From JBDRKE01 sp043814315 (GTDB taxonomy: Bacteria > Omnitrophota > Gorgyraeia > Gygaellales > Profunditerraquicolaceae): a DNA stretch of 64,000 nucleotides. Below the pieces are notes generated by a model. The model made no database searches. It saw nothing but the letters and a program-made list of their open reading frames with translations, and was not told the DNA's origin. Below are positions 16,616 through 25,565 of the stretch, piece after piece. The position numbers and the translations under genes are program-made. Each line of letters begins with the position of its first letter. Position 1 is the first letter of the stretch. The stretch spans positions 1-64,000 of the forward strand of contig JBDRKE010000033.1 of NCBI GenBank assembly GCA_043814315.1. The letters run 5' to 3'.

Positions 16616-18274
16616 CAGGCGCACAAATCTTAATAGAGTGTTTGAAGCGCGAAGGGGTCAAGGTCATGTTCGGCTATCCCGGAGGCCAGGTCCTGCCTAT
16701 TTTTGATAATCTTTATGATTCGGATATAAAGTTTATCCTCACCCGTCATGAGCAGGGCGCTGCCCATGCCGCTGAGGGATATTCTCGGGCCACGGGTAAG
16801 GTGGGGGTGTGCATTGCCACATCCGGCCCGGGGGCTACAAATCTGACGACAGGATTGGCGAATGCCTTTATGGACTCCATAGCCATGGTGGCCATTACAG
16901 GACAAGTCAAATCTTTTTTGATCGGCAACGATGCTTTTCAGGAAGCCGATGTCACGGGTATCACCCGGCCCGTAACCAAGCATAATTATCTGGTGAAGGA
17001 TGCCAAAGATTTGGCCAGGATCGTGCGGGAGGCTTTTTATATCGCCTCAAGCGGAAGGCCCGGCCCTGTGTTAATCGATATTCCTTCCGATATCCAGATG
17101 CAGGATATTGAATTCATCTGGCCTGAGAAGATTCAGATACGTAGCTATAAGCCCACTTATTTCGGACACCCCGGCCAGATCAAAAAAGCAGCTAAGCTTA
17201 TTGCCAGCGCTAAAAAACCGGTTATTTATGCCGGAGGCGGAGTTATCAGTTCAGGCGCGCACCTTGTGCTTCGGGAGCTTGCCGAAAAAATCCAGACGCC
17301 GGTGACAACCACGCTTATGGGGATGGGCGGGTTTCCTGACACGCATAAGCTTTCCCTGCAGATGCTGGGCATGCACGGCACTGCCTATGCCAATCATGCG
17401 ATTATGGAGGCAGATTTGATTATTTCGGTGGGCGCGCGTTTTGATGACCGCGTGACCGGCAGGCTCGATTCCTTTGCGCCGGGAGCCAAGATCATCCATA
17501 TCGATATCGACCCTTCCTCCATAAGTAAGAACGTCAAAGTGGATGTGCCTATCGTAGGAGATGCGAAGAATATCGTGGGCGAATTATTGGAGCAGATCAA
17601 GAAGGTGCCTGATACCTCGGAGTGGTTAAAGACGGTTGAGGGATGGAAGAAAAAATATCCCATGAAATATCTGGATGACGATAAACTTCGGCCTCAATAT
17701 GTAGTGGAACAGCTTTATGAGGTAACCAAGGGAAAGGCTGTCATCACCACCGAAGTCGGCCAAAACCAGATGTGGGCAGCGCAGTGGTATAAGTATACCT
17801 TGCCCCGTACTTTTATTTCCTCAGGGGGGGCTCGGTACGATGGGGTTTGGTTTTCCTGCGGCCATGGGTGCTAAAATCGGCTGTCCGGATAAACACGTAA
17901 TTGATATCGCAGGTGACGGTTCCATACAGATGAATATTCAGGAGCTGGCGACCTGCGTCTGCAATAAAATTAACGTCAAGGTGGTCATTTTGAATAACGG
18001 TTATTTAGGGATGGTGCGTCAGTGGCAGGAACTTTTTTATAAAAAACGTTATTCGCATGTCTGTATCAGCGGGCCTGATTTTGTGAAGCTTGCAGACAGT
18101 TACGGAGCCGTTGGGATTCAGGTAACCAGGAAACAGGACGTGCGCGCGGCGCTTGAGAAGGCCCTGGCTATTGATAATACGGTATTCATTGATTTTCGCG
18201 TTGAACAGGAAGAGAATGTGTTTCCCATGGTGCCGGCGGGGGAAGCTATTAACAGGATGATGGGGTTGGCATAG
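16612..18274 (+). CDS. ilvB: Acetolactate synthase large subunit, frameshifted at a G7 run
   Basis: ThDP-dependent first enzyme of branched-chain amino acid synthesis. The first frame (16612-17874) gives GYPGGQVLPIFD, HEQGAAHAAEGYSRATG, TGLANAFMDS, then TFISSGG before going out of frame. The second frame, from about 17831, continues GTMGFGFPAAMGAKIG, IAGDGSIQMNIQEL (ThDP/Mg motif) and ILNNGYLGMVRQW to the stop at 18274. The break lies at GGGGGGG 17824-17830; removing one G rejoins the frames into a normal 553-residue IlvB. This is either a homopolymer sequencing error or a real +1 mutation. ilvN follows. Confidence 0.93.
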
Positions 18275-18304
18275 AGTTTATCCCTCGCCGCTAATGGCGG
18301 CTCG

Positions 18305-18343
18305 GGATCAATTTACTGACATAAGGGCGAGCGGGCAAATTGA
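18305..18343 (+). promoter_or_regulatory. Hairpin covering the ilvN start
   Basis: TCAATTT (18308-18314) pairs with AAATTGA (18337-18343); the last A is the first base of the ilvN ATG. The GGGATCAATTT..GGCAAATTGA frame is shared with the metK leader at 9014-9050. Opening of the stem may be required for initiation. Confidence 0.45.
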
Positions 18344-18813
18344 TGAAACACACCATTTCAGTATTAGTTGAAAATAAATTTGGCGTACTGGCTCGAATTG
18401 CCGGATTATTCAGCGCGCGCGGATATAATATCGCTTCTTTGGCGGTTTCCGAAACACTGGACCCCACCATCTCTTATATGACGATTGTGGTAGAAGCCAA
18501 AGATGAAAATGTTCTCGAGCAGATCAAAAAACAACTAAATAAACTCATCGATGTCATCAGCGTTACGGACTTCACTAAAAAAGAGCATGTGGAGCGGGAG
18601 CTTGTTCTCATCAAGGTGGATTGTTCCGCTAAGGAAAAGGCAAAGATAGAGGGCGTTCTTCATAAATATGTCGGTAAGATCATCCAGCATAAACAGGATA
18701 TAGCTATCATTGAAGCGGCCGGGGACCAGCATCAGATTAAAAATCTGCTTACGGATCTGGAGCCGTTCGGGATCAAGGAACTTATCCGGACAGGCAGGAT
18801 CGCCATGGCCTGA
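18343..18813 (+). CDS. ilvN: Acetolactate synthase small (regulatory) subunit
   Basis: 156 residues: N-terminal ACT domain (HTISVLVENKFGVLARIAGL, GYNIASLAV) and a C-terminal ALS_ss domain ending GIKELIRTGRIAMA. It binds valine and regulates IlvB. Start ATG 18343 gives the usual MKHTISVLVEN; TTG at 18340 is an alternative. No strong Shine-Dalgarno is visible and the start codon lies at the foot of a hairpin, suggesting coupling or regulation. A strong terminator follows. Confidence 0.95.
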   Translation: MKHTISVLVENKFGVLARIAGLFSARGYNIASLAVSETLDPTISYMTIVVEAKDENVLEQIKKQLNKLIDVISVTDFTKKEHVERELVLIKVDCSAKEKAKIEGVLHKYVGKIIQHKQDIAIIEAAGDQHQIKNLLTDLEPFGIKELIRTGRIAMA

Positions 18814-18824
18814 AAGAAAAATAG

Positions 18825-18866
18825 CGTCAAAATCCTCTTAGGAGGATTTTGACGTCATTTTTCCGA
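18825..18866 (+). terminator. Rho-independent terminator after ilvN
   Basis: CGTCAAAATCCTC (18825-18837) pairs perfectly with GAGGATTTTGACG (18842-18854) across loop TTAG, followed by TCATTTTTCC. It separates ilvD-B-N from ilvC or acts as a partial attenuator. Confidence 0.85.
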
Positions 18867-18904
18867 TTAGTAAAAAACTATAGAAAAATGAAGGAGGGTT
18901 GATA

Positions 18905-19897
18905 ATGGCAAAGATTTATTATGATAATGATGCAGACTTAAACTTATTGAAAGGTAAGACCATTGCCATCATCGGTTATGGCATTCAGGGCCGCGGCCAG
19001 TCGCTTTGTCTTCGGGATTCAGGCTGCAGCGTGATTGTTTCGGAGGTGGAAGGCACGGCAAATTATGAGCAGGCAAAAAAAGACGGATTCAACCCTGTCT
19101 CTGCAGGTGAGGCAGCCAAAGCCGCCGATATCATCCAGATTTTGACCCAGGACCACGTCCAAGCCAAAGTCTATAAGGAGAGCATCAAGCCGAATCTAAA
19201 GAAAAAGAAAGCCCTTTGTTTTTCACACGGTTTCAATATCCGTTTTAAACAGATCAAGCCGCCTAAAAATGTGGATGTGTTTATGGTGGCGCCCAAAGGT
19301 CCGGGGGCTCTGGTGAGACGCATGTACGAAGAAGGCAAAGGCGTCCCCTCGCTGATTGCAGTTTTTCAGGACGCAACAGGCCAGGCCAAACAGCTGGCTT
19401 TGGCTTATGCCAAGGCACTAAAAGCGACCACGGCAGGTGTTATTGAGACAACCTTTGAAGAAGAGACAGAAACAGACTTATTCGGTGAGCAAGCCGTGCT
19501 TTGCGGCGGGGTGACGGAACTTATCAAGGCAGGCTTTGATACGTTGATGGAAGCAGGTTATCAGCCCGAGATCGCGTACTTCGAGGTGCTCCATGAGCTT
19601 AAGCTTATCACGGATCTTATCCAGGAAAGAGGGGTTTCAGGGATGCGCCGGGGTGTTTCCAATACAGCCTGCTACGGAGATTTGACCCGCGGGCCGCGGG
19701 TTATCACCCAGAGAACACGCAAGGAAATGAAAAAAATGCTCAAAGAAATAAAAAGCGGAAAGTTCGCCCGCGAATGGATTAAAGAGAATGAAGCTGGCCG
19801 GCCGAATTTTAACAGGTTATTAGCTGAGGGAGATAATCATAAGATAGAGGAAGTAGGGAAGAGGCTAAGAGAGATGATGCCTTGGATGAAACATTAG
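18905..19897 (+). CDS. ilvC: Ketol-acid reductoisomerase (class I)
   Basis: 330 residues, class I short form. Seen: IAIIGYGIQGRGQSLCLRDSG (Rossmann, shown in part), VAPKGPGALVRRMYEEGKGVP, and the C-terminal knotted domain with DLFGEQAVLCGG, EVLHELKLITDLI and SNTACYGDLTRG. The usual GYGSQG serine is isoleucine and HALNLRDSG is replaced by SLCLRDSG, so cofactor preference is uncertain. Start 18905 follows SD AAGGAGGG; an in-frame TTG at 18899 overlaps the SD and is less likely. Degenerate copies of its 3' end occur downstream. Confidence 0.95.
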   Translation: MAKIYYDNDADLNLLKGKTIAIIGYGIQGRGQSLCLRDSGCSVIVSEVEGTANYEQAKKDGFNPVSAGEAAKAADIIQILTQDHVQAKVYKESIKPNLKKKKALCFSHGFNIRFKQIKPPKNVDVFMVAPKGPGALVRRMYEEGKGVPSLIAVFQDATGQAKQLALAYAKALKATTAGVIETTFEEETETDLFGEQAVLCGGVTELIKAGFDTLMEAGYQPEIAYFEVLHELKLITDLIQERGVSGMRRGVSNTACYGDLTRGPRVITQRTRKEMKKMLKEIKSGKFAREWIKENEAGRPNFNRLLAEGDNHKIEEVGKRLREMMPWMKH

Positions 19898-20222
19898 CGC
19901 GCAACAAGGGTTATGTCCTTCGCAGAGCTCAGGATGATTTTGCTGTAACCGCCAGAGGCACAGCAAAATCAATGCCGTGGATGAAACACTAAGGGATATG
20001 CACTTTGCAGAGCTCAGGATGATTTTGCGCCTAACCCCGAGCATGGCTCGGGATAAAATTAAGCCTAATCACCAGAGGTAGGCTTAATTTTAACCGCCAG
20101 AGGCACAGCAAAATCAATGCCTTGGATGAGGAAGTAAAGGAGATATGCACCTCGCAGGGCGAGGTGCGATTTTGGCATAGGCACCAGAGGTATGCCAAAA
20201 TCGTGCCTTGGATGAAGAAAGC
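19898..20222 (+). repeat. Repeat array: ilvC 3'-end copies and CCAGAGG-loop hairpins
   Basis: No gene is seen. The ilvC end (ATGCCTTGGATGAAACATTAG) recurs in degenerate form at about 19972-19992, 20118-20137 and 20201-20225. CAGAGCTCAGGATGATTTTG appears twice (about 19925 and 20009). Between these are hairpins whose loops share CCAGAGG: GATTTTGCTGT..ACAGCAAAATC; AAAATTAAGCCTA..TAGGCTTAATTTT; CGATTTTGGCATA..TATGCCAAAATCG. In the second unit the AAAATTAAGCC hairpin sits inside a broken copy of the first, which looks like an insertion. Confidence 0.8.
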
Positions 20223-20325
20223 GTAAAGTGTAAAGCGAAAAGCGTAAAGTTAAAGTGTAAAACTAAAAGTTTTGAATTTTAAGTTTTAGTTTGGCGCATT
20301 GCGCTTTGAGTTTTGAGCTAACAAC
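20222..20325. repeat. GCGTAAAG word-repeat palindrome
   Basis: GCGTAAAGTGTAAAGCG-type words are followed by AAAACTAAAAGTTTTGAATTTTAAGTTTTAGTTT and GCGCTTTGAGTTTTGAG (shown in part), giving a fold-back of A/T-rich repeats. leuA starts directly after. Confidence 0.65.
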
Positions 20326-21834
20326 ATGGACAAAATAATCATATTTGATACGACATTAAGAGATGGCGAGCAGGCGCCGGGCGCAAGCCTGAATGCGGCG
20401 GAAAAACTGGAGATCGCGCATGCGCTCGCGGATATGGGCGTAGATGTCATTGAAGCAGGTTTTCCCATATCCAGCAAAGGGGATCTGGCCTCTGTTAAGC
20501 AAATCGCCAGAGCCATTAAGGGGCCGACGATCTGCGGCCTGGCCCGTGCCGTTAAACAGGATATTGATGCCAGCGCTGAGGCTGTCAAGGTTGCCAAGAG
20601 GCCCCGTATCCACGTATTCCTGGCCACTTCCAAGATCCATATGCAGTATAAATTAAAGAAGGCAGAGGAGGAGATCTTAAGGCTTGCCGTAGAATCCGTA
20701 AAATACGCTAAAAAATTTTGCGAGGACATAGAATTTTCACCTGAGGACGCCTCGCGAAGCGAGCGTGAATTTCTTTTTAAGGTTGTTCAGGCGGTTATCG
20801 AGGCAGGGGCAACCACGGTCAATATTCCCGATACGGTCGGTTACGCAGAACCGCAAGAATACGCGGCTCTGATAAAAGCGATTAAAGAGAATGTCCCGAA
20901 TATTGACAAGGCCGTTATCTCCGTACATTGCCATAATGATTTAGGTTTAGCTGTAGCGAATTCCCTGGAAGCGGTAAGAAGCGGTGCCCGCCAGGTGGAG
21001 TGTACTGTTAACGGTATAGGGGAGCGCGCCGGCAATGCCTCGATGGAAGAGATTGTCATGGCCATAAAGACACGCAGGGATATCTTCGGGGATGTTGAAA
21101 GTCAGATCCGCACAACGCAAATCCATAAGGTCTCTCGCCTCGTAAGCAAACTCACCGGCTTTATCGTAGCCCCGAACAAGGCTATTGTGGGCGCTAACGC
21201 TTTCAGGCATGAGTCCGGCATTCATCAAGACGGCATTTTAAAGGAGCGCTCAACTTATGAGATTATAAAACCCGAGGATGTAGGATTCGTCGGTTCCGGT
21301 ATTGTCCTGGGAAAGCATTCCGGAAGACACGCGCTGGGAGAGCGGTTAAAGGAACTGGGTTTCGATTTGACGGCCGGAGCAGTGGATAAGATTAATATAC
21401 GCTTCAAAGAGCTTGCCGACAAAAAGAAAAATGTCTTTGACGAAGACCTGATTGCCGTGGTTGAAGATGAAATCAAGCTGATTAAGCCTTTGTGGAAACT
21501 GGAAGGCTTTGAAGTCAATTCGGGAACGAAAATCACTCCTTCGGCAACGGTTACGTTGAAATACCGTAACAAGCCTCTTTCGGCAAAATCTTCCGGCGAT
21601 GGCCCGGTGGATGCCTGTTTTAAAGCCATTGATAAGATCACCGGCATGAAAGCCGAGCTTCAGGATTACCGTATCGAGGCGGTCACGAAAGGCAAGGACG
21701 CTTTAGGGGAAGTCGGCCTTAAACTGAAAGCCAAGGGTAAGGTGGTTACCAGCCGAGGCTCAAGCACGGATATTATCGAAGCCTCTGTCAGGGCCTATGT
21801 AAATGCCCTGAATAAGATAGAGAGTCTTTGGTAG
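20326..21834 (+). CDS. leuA: 2-isopropylmalate synthase
   Basis: 502 residues, bacterial LeuA length. Seen: FDTTLRDGEQAPGASL (HMGL-like signature), metal ligands in SVHCHNDLGLAVANS, VNGIGERAGNASMEEIVMA, FRHESGIHQDGILK, and a C-terminal LeuA dimer regulatory domain (about 360-500) ending with SSTDIIEASVRAYVNALN. It commits 2-ketoisovalerate to leucine. leuB and leuCD are not in this window. (R)-citramalate synthase is a less likely alternative because of the context and length. Confidence 0.93.
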   Translation: MDKIIIFDTTLRDGEQAPGASLNAAEKLEIAHALADMGVDVIEAGFPISSKGDLASVKQIARAIKGPTICGLARAVKQDIDASAEAVKVAKRPRIHVFLATSKIHMQYKLKKAEEEILRLAVESVKYAKKFCEDIEFSPEDASRSEREFLFKVVQAVIEAGATTVNIPDTVGYAEPQEYAALIKAIKENVPNIDKAVISVHCHNDLGLAVANSLEAVRSGARQVECTVNGIGERAGNASMEEIVMAIKTRRDIFGDVESQIRTTQIHKVSRLVSKLTGFIVAPNKAIVGANAFRHESGIHQDGILKERSTYEIIKPEDVGFVGSGIVLGKHSGRHALGERLKELGFDLTAGAVDKINIRFKELADKKKNVFDEDLIAVVEDEIKLIKPLWKLEGFEVNSGTKITPSATVTLKYRNKPLSAKSSGDGPVDACFKAIDKITGMKAELQDYRIEAVTKGKDALGEVGLKLKAKGKVVTSRGSSTDIIEASVRAYVNALNKIESLW

Positions 21835-21900
21835 CATTTGATAGTGTTTAAGGTAATTAGAGAGTAGAGAAAAGTCCTAAAAGCATTCATAGCTACTTTA

Positions 21901-22752
21901 ATGGATAAAAAGTCCATTACCACGATTTATGGCGTTTTAGGTTATCCTGCCCAGCACAGCTTATCCCCTCTTATGCATAATGCGGCATTCCGAGCCCTGA
22001 AAATAAACGCGGAATATAGAATCTTTGAGGTTAAGCCAGAGGATTTGGATCATTTTCTGGACAACATGGATGCCAACATTTACGGCTTGAATGTCACGAT
22101 TCCCTATAAAGAGAAAATCTTGGAGTTTGTTTCTCTTGATGCCGAATCATTTTTCTTGAAGAAGATTGGGGCTGTGAACACGATCGTTAAGAAGGATAAT
22201 GCCTGGATGGGTTTTAATACGGATATTCCCGGATTTTCAAAGCATTTAAAAGAGGTCCTTGATCCTTACGATAAGAAAGCCGCTGTTCTGGGAGCCGGAG
22301 GTGCGGCCAGGGCTGTTTGTTATGCTTTGGTTAAATCCGGGGCAAAGGAAATAGCGATTTTCGATATCGAAAGAACCAAGTCGCAAGGGACCGCCGAAAT
22401 GATAAAGAACCTATTTCCCCATTTTCCCATATCTGCCGTAGGCAGCATCGAAGAATTAAATATAAAAAGCAGGGATTTGCTTATCAATGCGACTCCTGTA
22501 GGGATGAAAGAGTCCGATCCTTGTCTTGTGCCCCAAGAGTTGTTGAGTGAAAACCTTTTTGTGTATGATTTGATTTATAATCCTAAGCAAACGAAGTTAT
22601 TAGCGCAAGCCCAAAAGGCAGGCGCCCATACGGAGAACGGCTTGGGGACGCTTCTGTGTCAGGGGGCGCTTTCCTTTGAGCATTTTACAGGCAAGTCTGC
22701 GCCTCTGGAAATCATGAAGCAGGCGCTTAGCCAAGGAGTAAAAAGCTTATGA
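21901..22752 (+). CDS. aroE: Shikimate dehydrogenase
   Basis: 283 residues. Shikimate-binding motif GYPAQHSLSPLMHNAAF, catalytic K/D in GLNVTIPYKEKI and GFNTDIPGF, NADP motif VLGAGGAARAVCYAL, and DLIYNPKQTKLL with ENGLGTLLCQGALSFEHFTG. Reduces 3-dehydroshikimate in aromatic amino acid synthesis. The stop overlaps the start of the prepilin peptidase gene. No strong SD is visible before ATG 21901. Confidence 0.94.
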   Translation: MDKKSITTIYGVLGYPAQHSLSPLMHNAAFRALKINAEYRIFEVKPEDLDHFLDNMDANIYGLNVTIPYKEKILEFVSLDAESFFLKKIGAVNTIVKKDNAWMGFNTDIPGFSKHLKEVLDPYDKKAAVLGAGGAARAVCYALVKSGAKEIAIFDIERTKSQGTAEMIKNLFPHFPISAVGSIEELNIKSRDLLINATPVGMKESDPCLVPQELLSENLFVYDLIYNPKQTKLLAQAQKAGAHTENGLGTLLCQGALSFEHFTGKSAPLEIMKQALSQGVKSL

Positions 22753-23561
22753 TGGAAAAATCAATCGTGTTTATTTTTGGCTCTATCGTCGGCAGTTTCC
22801 TGAATACCTGCATCCACCGGATGCCGGGGGGCGAGTCCGTGGTCTGGCCGCGCTCTTATTGCCCCAAATGCAAGAAGAAGATACGCGGATACGATAATAT
22901 CCCGATTGCAAGTTACATCATCTTAAGGGGACGATGCCGTTTCTGCAAAGAAAGGATATCTTTGAGGTATTTTATCGTTGAGTTATTGACGGCGGCTATG
23001 TTCCTGGTTGTTTTTAACCATTTTGGCCTAAGTTATGATTTTTTCTTCTATATGGTGTTGGTTTGCAGCCTGATAGTAGCGACATTCGTTGATATCGCGC
23101 ACCGTATTATCCCCGATGAGATTTCTGTCGGCGGCTTGATTCTCGGTTTTATCCTAAGTTCCGTTAGGGGGATCACCTTGGGCCCGTTCGCGTTCAACTA
23201 CAGGCCGTTGTTGAATTCTTTTCTGGGCATTATCGCCGGCGGTGGGATTTTGTATCTGACGGGATTCGTCTTTGATCTTGTTTATTTCAAGCTCCTCAAA
23301 AAACCCCCCATCCAGGGAGAAACGCAATCGATGGGCGGAGGGGACATAAAGCTGCTGGCGATGATCGGTGCCTTTTTAGGCTGGCAAAAGGCATTGCTGG
23401 TTTTCTTCCTTTCTCCGTTCCTGGGCGCCTGCGTCGGTATCATAAACCTTCTGGTTAAAAAAGACCACACCATACCCTACGGGCCTTTCTTGTCGTTATC
23501 GGCCATTCTCGTCCTATTCTGGGCAGATAAGATCCTGCAGTTGTTATTCTTTGTGCCGTGA
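22749..23561 (+). CDS. Prepilin peptidase / N-methyltransferase
   Basis: 270 residues, polytopic membrane aspartyl protease of the type IV pilus/type II secretion system. The N-terminal cytoplasmic domain has two Cys pairs (CPKC and CRFC), typical of the bifunctional form. Catalytic aspartates are in TFVDIAHRIIPDEIS and MGGGDIKLLAMIGA. About seven to eight hydrophobic helices are visible. It overlaps aroE (ATGATGG); the second ATG at 22752 is possible. No pilin genes are in the window. Confidence 0.93.
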   Translation: MMEKSIVFIFGSIVGSFLNTCIHRMPGGESVVWPRSYCPKCKKKIRGYDNIPIASYIILRGRCRFCKERISLRYFIVELLTAAMFLVVFNHFGLSYDFFFYMVLVCSLIVATFVDIAHRIIPDEISVGGLILGFILSSVRGITLGPFAFNYRPLLNSFLGIIAGGGILYLTGFVFDLVYFKLLKKPPIQGETQSMGGGDIKLLAMIGAFLGWQKALLVFFLSPFLGACVGIINLLVKKDHTIPYGPFLSLSAILVLFWADKILQLLFFVP

Positions 23562-23568
23562 GGACACC

Positions 23569-25377
23569 ATGGTAACCCGCCCTTCCTTAGATGATGATTT
23601 GCTGCGTACACTCTCCCATGCCAAATGGAAATGGATCGGTTCGCAAAAAAAGGCAGGGATACTGGTGCCTTTATTTTCTGTATACTCCAGGCAAAGTCAG
23701 GCAATCGGTGATTTAGCTGATTTGAAGCTCTTGGTGGATTGGGCGCATTTAACGGCAAACTCCATCATTCAGCTTCTGCCCATGAATGACATGGGGCCTT
23801 TATTCTGTCCTTATGATTCCAATAGTTCCTTTGCCCTGGAGCCCGCCACTATTTCACTTAAGGACTTTGATATCGATACCAAAGATTTAAAAAGAAACTT
23901 TCCTGCAGGCAAGAGCCACATCCATTATTCTATCAAAGAAGAGAAAATGAGGTTGCTTTGGGAAGTTTACCTTCGGGAGAAAAAAAGCAGCCCGGCGTTT
24001 GAGAAGTTCCAGGAAGAAAACGCCTATTGGCTTTCGGATTTCGCCCTCTACAAGGTGCTCAAAGAGGTGCATGCGGGAAGCCCTTGGTACGATTGGCCGC
24101 AACCCTTGAAAAATCGATGTGCCGCAGCCCTGGAGGAGTTTAAAAGAGAACATGCCGTAAAAGTTGCCTTTCACATGTGGGTGCAGTGGGTAGCTTACCG
24201 GCAGTTTAAAGAGATTAAGAGTTATGCGCACTCAAAAAAGGTGTTACTTAAGGGAGACCTTCCCATCTTAGTTTCCAGGGACAGCGCCGATGTCTGGCAG
24301 CACCCGGGATATTTTAAACTGGAGTTTTCCGCCGGAGCACCGCCGGATATGTATTGCGCTAAGGGCCAACGCTGGGGCATGCCGCCGAATAATTGGGAGA
24401 AGATTTCAGACGACAGTTTTCAATATGTAAAAGAAAAACTTAAGTTCGCCCAGCAATTCTATGACATTTTAAGGATAGACCATGTGGTGGGATTATTTCG
24501 CATATGGAGCATTCCTTATCAGGAACCCCAGGAAAATAAAGGCCTCAATGGTTTTTTTGACCCGAGGGAAGAGTCTGTCTGGAAAGAACATGGCAGAAGA
24601 ATCCTTAAGGTCATTCTGGACAGTACGTCCATGCTGTTATGCGCCGAGGATTTAGGGACTATACCCTCGGCCTGTCCGCAGGCCTTAAAAGAGTTTGGCA
24701 TTCCCGGCAATGATGTGCAGCGCTGGGCCAAGGATTGGTGGCACAGGCATGATTTTTTAGATCCCCATGAGTACCGCGGTCTTTGCGTGGCGATGTTATC
24801 CACGCATGACACGACGAACTGGCCTGCCTGGTGGGAGAATGAGGCAGGCACGGTGGACGAGGAGCTTTTCATCAGGAAATGCTCTGACCATCGGCAGATA
24901 AACTTTAGCCACGTCAGGAATAAATTATTTGATTCCTCTCGTTCCCATCATGGGAGGCTGCGCTGGCAGGAGAAGGTTGATTCAGTGGATAAACTGGTGG
25001 CGGTTCTAGGGAAGAGAAAAGAAGAGCTGGCGGATTTTATAGATTTGTACGAAAATACCTATCGCGAAAAAGAAAAACTGTGGAAGCATCTAAAGCTGCC
25101 CGGGCCCATGCGGGAGAAATCCGATGCCAAGATTGTTGCCCGGGCCTTGCGGATAAGCCTGGATTCCAGCGCCCTATTCTGTATCAATACGTTAGTGGAT
25201 TGGCTGTATATTGCTGATGTGCATAAGGGGGACGCTTATCAAAACAGGATTAATACGCCTGGCACCATCAGCGACAAGAACTGGTCCCTCACGGTCCCGC
25301 TTTCCCTGGAAGAGCTCCTCAAGCATAAAATCAACAAGACCATCCGCAAGATGATTGAGTCTTCGGGAAGAGTATAA
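23569..25377 (+). CDS. malQ: 4-alpha-glucanotransferase (GH77)
   Basis: 602 residues from ATG 23569, which follows GTGAGGACACC; an in-frame TTG at 23551 overlaps the preceding gene. Family motifs: SSFALEPATISL, LPILVSRDSADVWQHP, AGAPPDMYCAKGQRWGMPP, RIDHVVGLFRIWSIP (nucleophile Asp), CAEDLGTIP (acid/base Glu) and LSTHDTTNWPAWW. Transfers alpha-1,4 glucan segments in glycogen or maltodextrin metabolism. A hairpin follows the stop. Confidence 0.92.
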   Translation: MVTRPSLDDDLLRTLSHAKWKWIGSQKKAGILVPLFSVYSRQSQAIGDLADLKLLVDWAHLTANSIIQLLPMNDMGPLFCPYDSNSSFALEPATISLKDFDIDTKDLKRNFPAGKSHIHYSIKEEKMRLLWEVYLREKKSSPAFEKFQEENAYWLSDFALYKVLKEVHAGSPWYDWPQPLKNRCAAALEEFKREHAVKVAFHMWVQWVAYRQFKEIKSYAHSKKVLLKGDLPILVSRDSADVWQHPGYFKLEFSAGAPPDMYCAKGQRWGMPPNNWEKISDDSFQYVKEKLKFAQQFYDILRIDHVVGLFRIWSIPYQEPQENKGLNGFFDPREESVWKEHGRRILKVILDSTSMLLCAEDLGTIPSACPQALKEFGIPGNDVQRWAKDWWHRHDFLDPHEYRGLCVAMLSTHDTTNWPAWWENEAGTVDEELFIRKCSDHRQINFSHVRNKLFDSSRSHHGRLRWQEKVDSVDKLVAVLGKRKEELADFIDLYENTYREKEKLWKHLKLPGPMREKSDAKIVARALRISLDSSALFCINTLVDWLYIADVHKGDAYQNRINTPGTISDKNWSLTVPLSLEELLKHKINKTIRKMIESSGRV

Positions 25378-25402
25378 TGGGCTATATGTTTTTCCCTGCT
25401 TC

Positions 25403-25440
25403 GGGGTGTGTGCTCGTCAAATTTTCCTCGCACACGCCCC
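25403..25440 (+). terminator. Hairpin after malQ
   Basis: GGGGTGTGTGC (25403-25413) pairs with GCACACGCCCC (25430-25440) with one G-T pair and a 16-nt loop. No strong T-run follows, so it is a weak terminator candidate. Confidence 0.5.
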
Positions 25441-25511
25441 TCACGGGGACTTCTTCAACTCCTCATCAATATATAGAAGTATAAGATAATATAAATAAAT
25501 ATAAAGAAGTA

Positions 25512-25540
25512 TTGACATCTTCCTGCTTTTGAGGTATACT
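25512..25540 (+). promoter_or_regulatory. Sigma-70-type promoter of the HTH/PIN pair
   Basis: TTGACA (25512-25517), 17-bp spacer, TATACT (25535-25540). Upstream, ATATAGAAGTAT and ATAAAGAAGTAT form direct repeats (about 25470-25511) that end on the -35 box and could be an autoregulatory operator. Confidence 0.8.
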
Positions 25541-25565
25541 TGTAGCAAAAAGGAGGGAATATACC

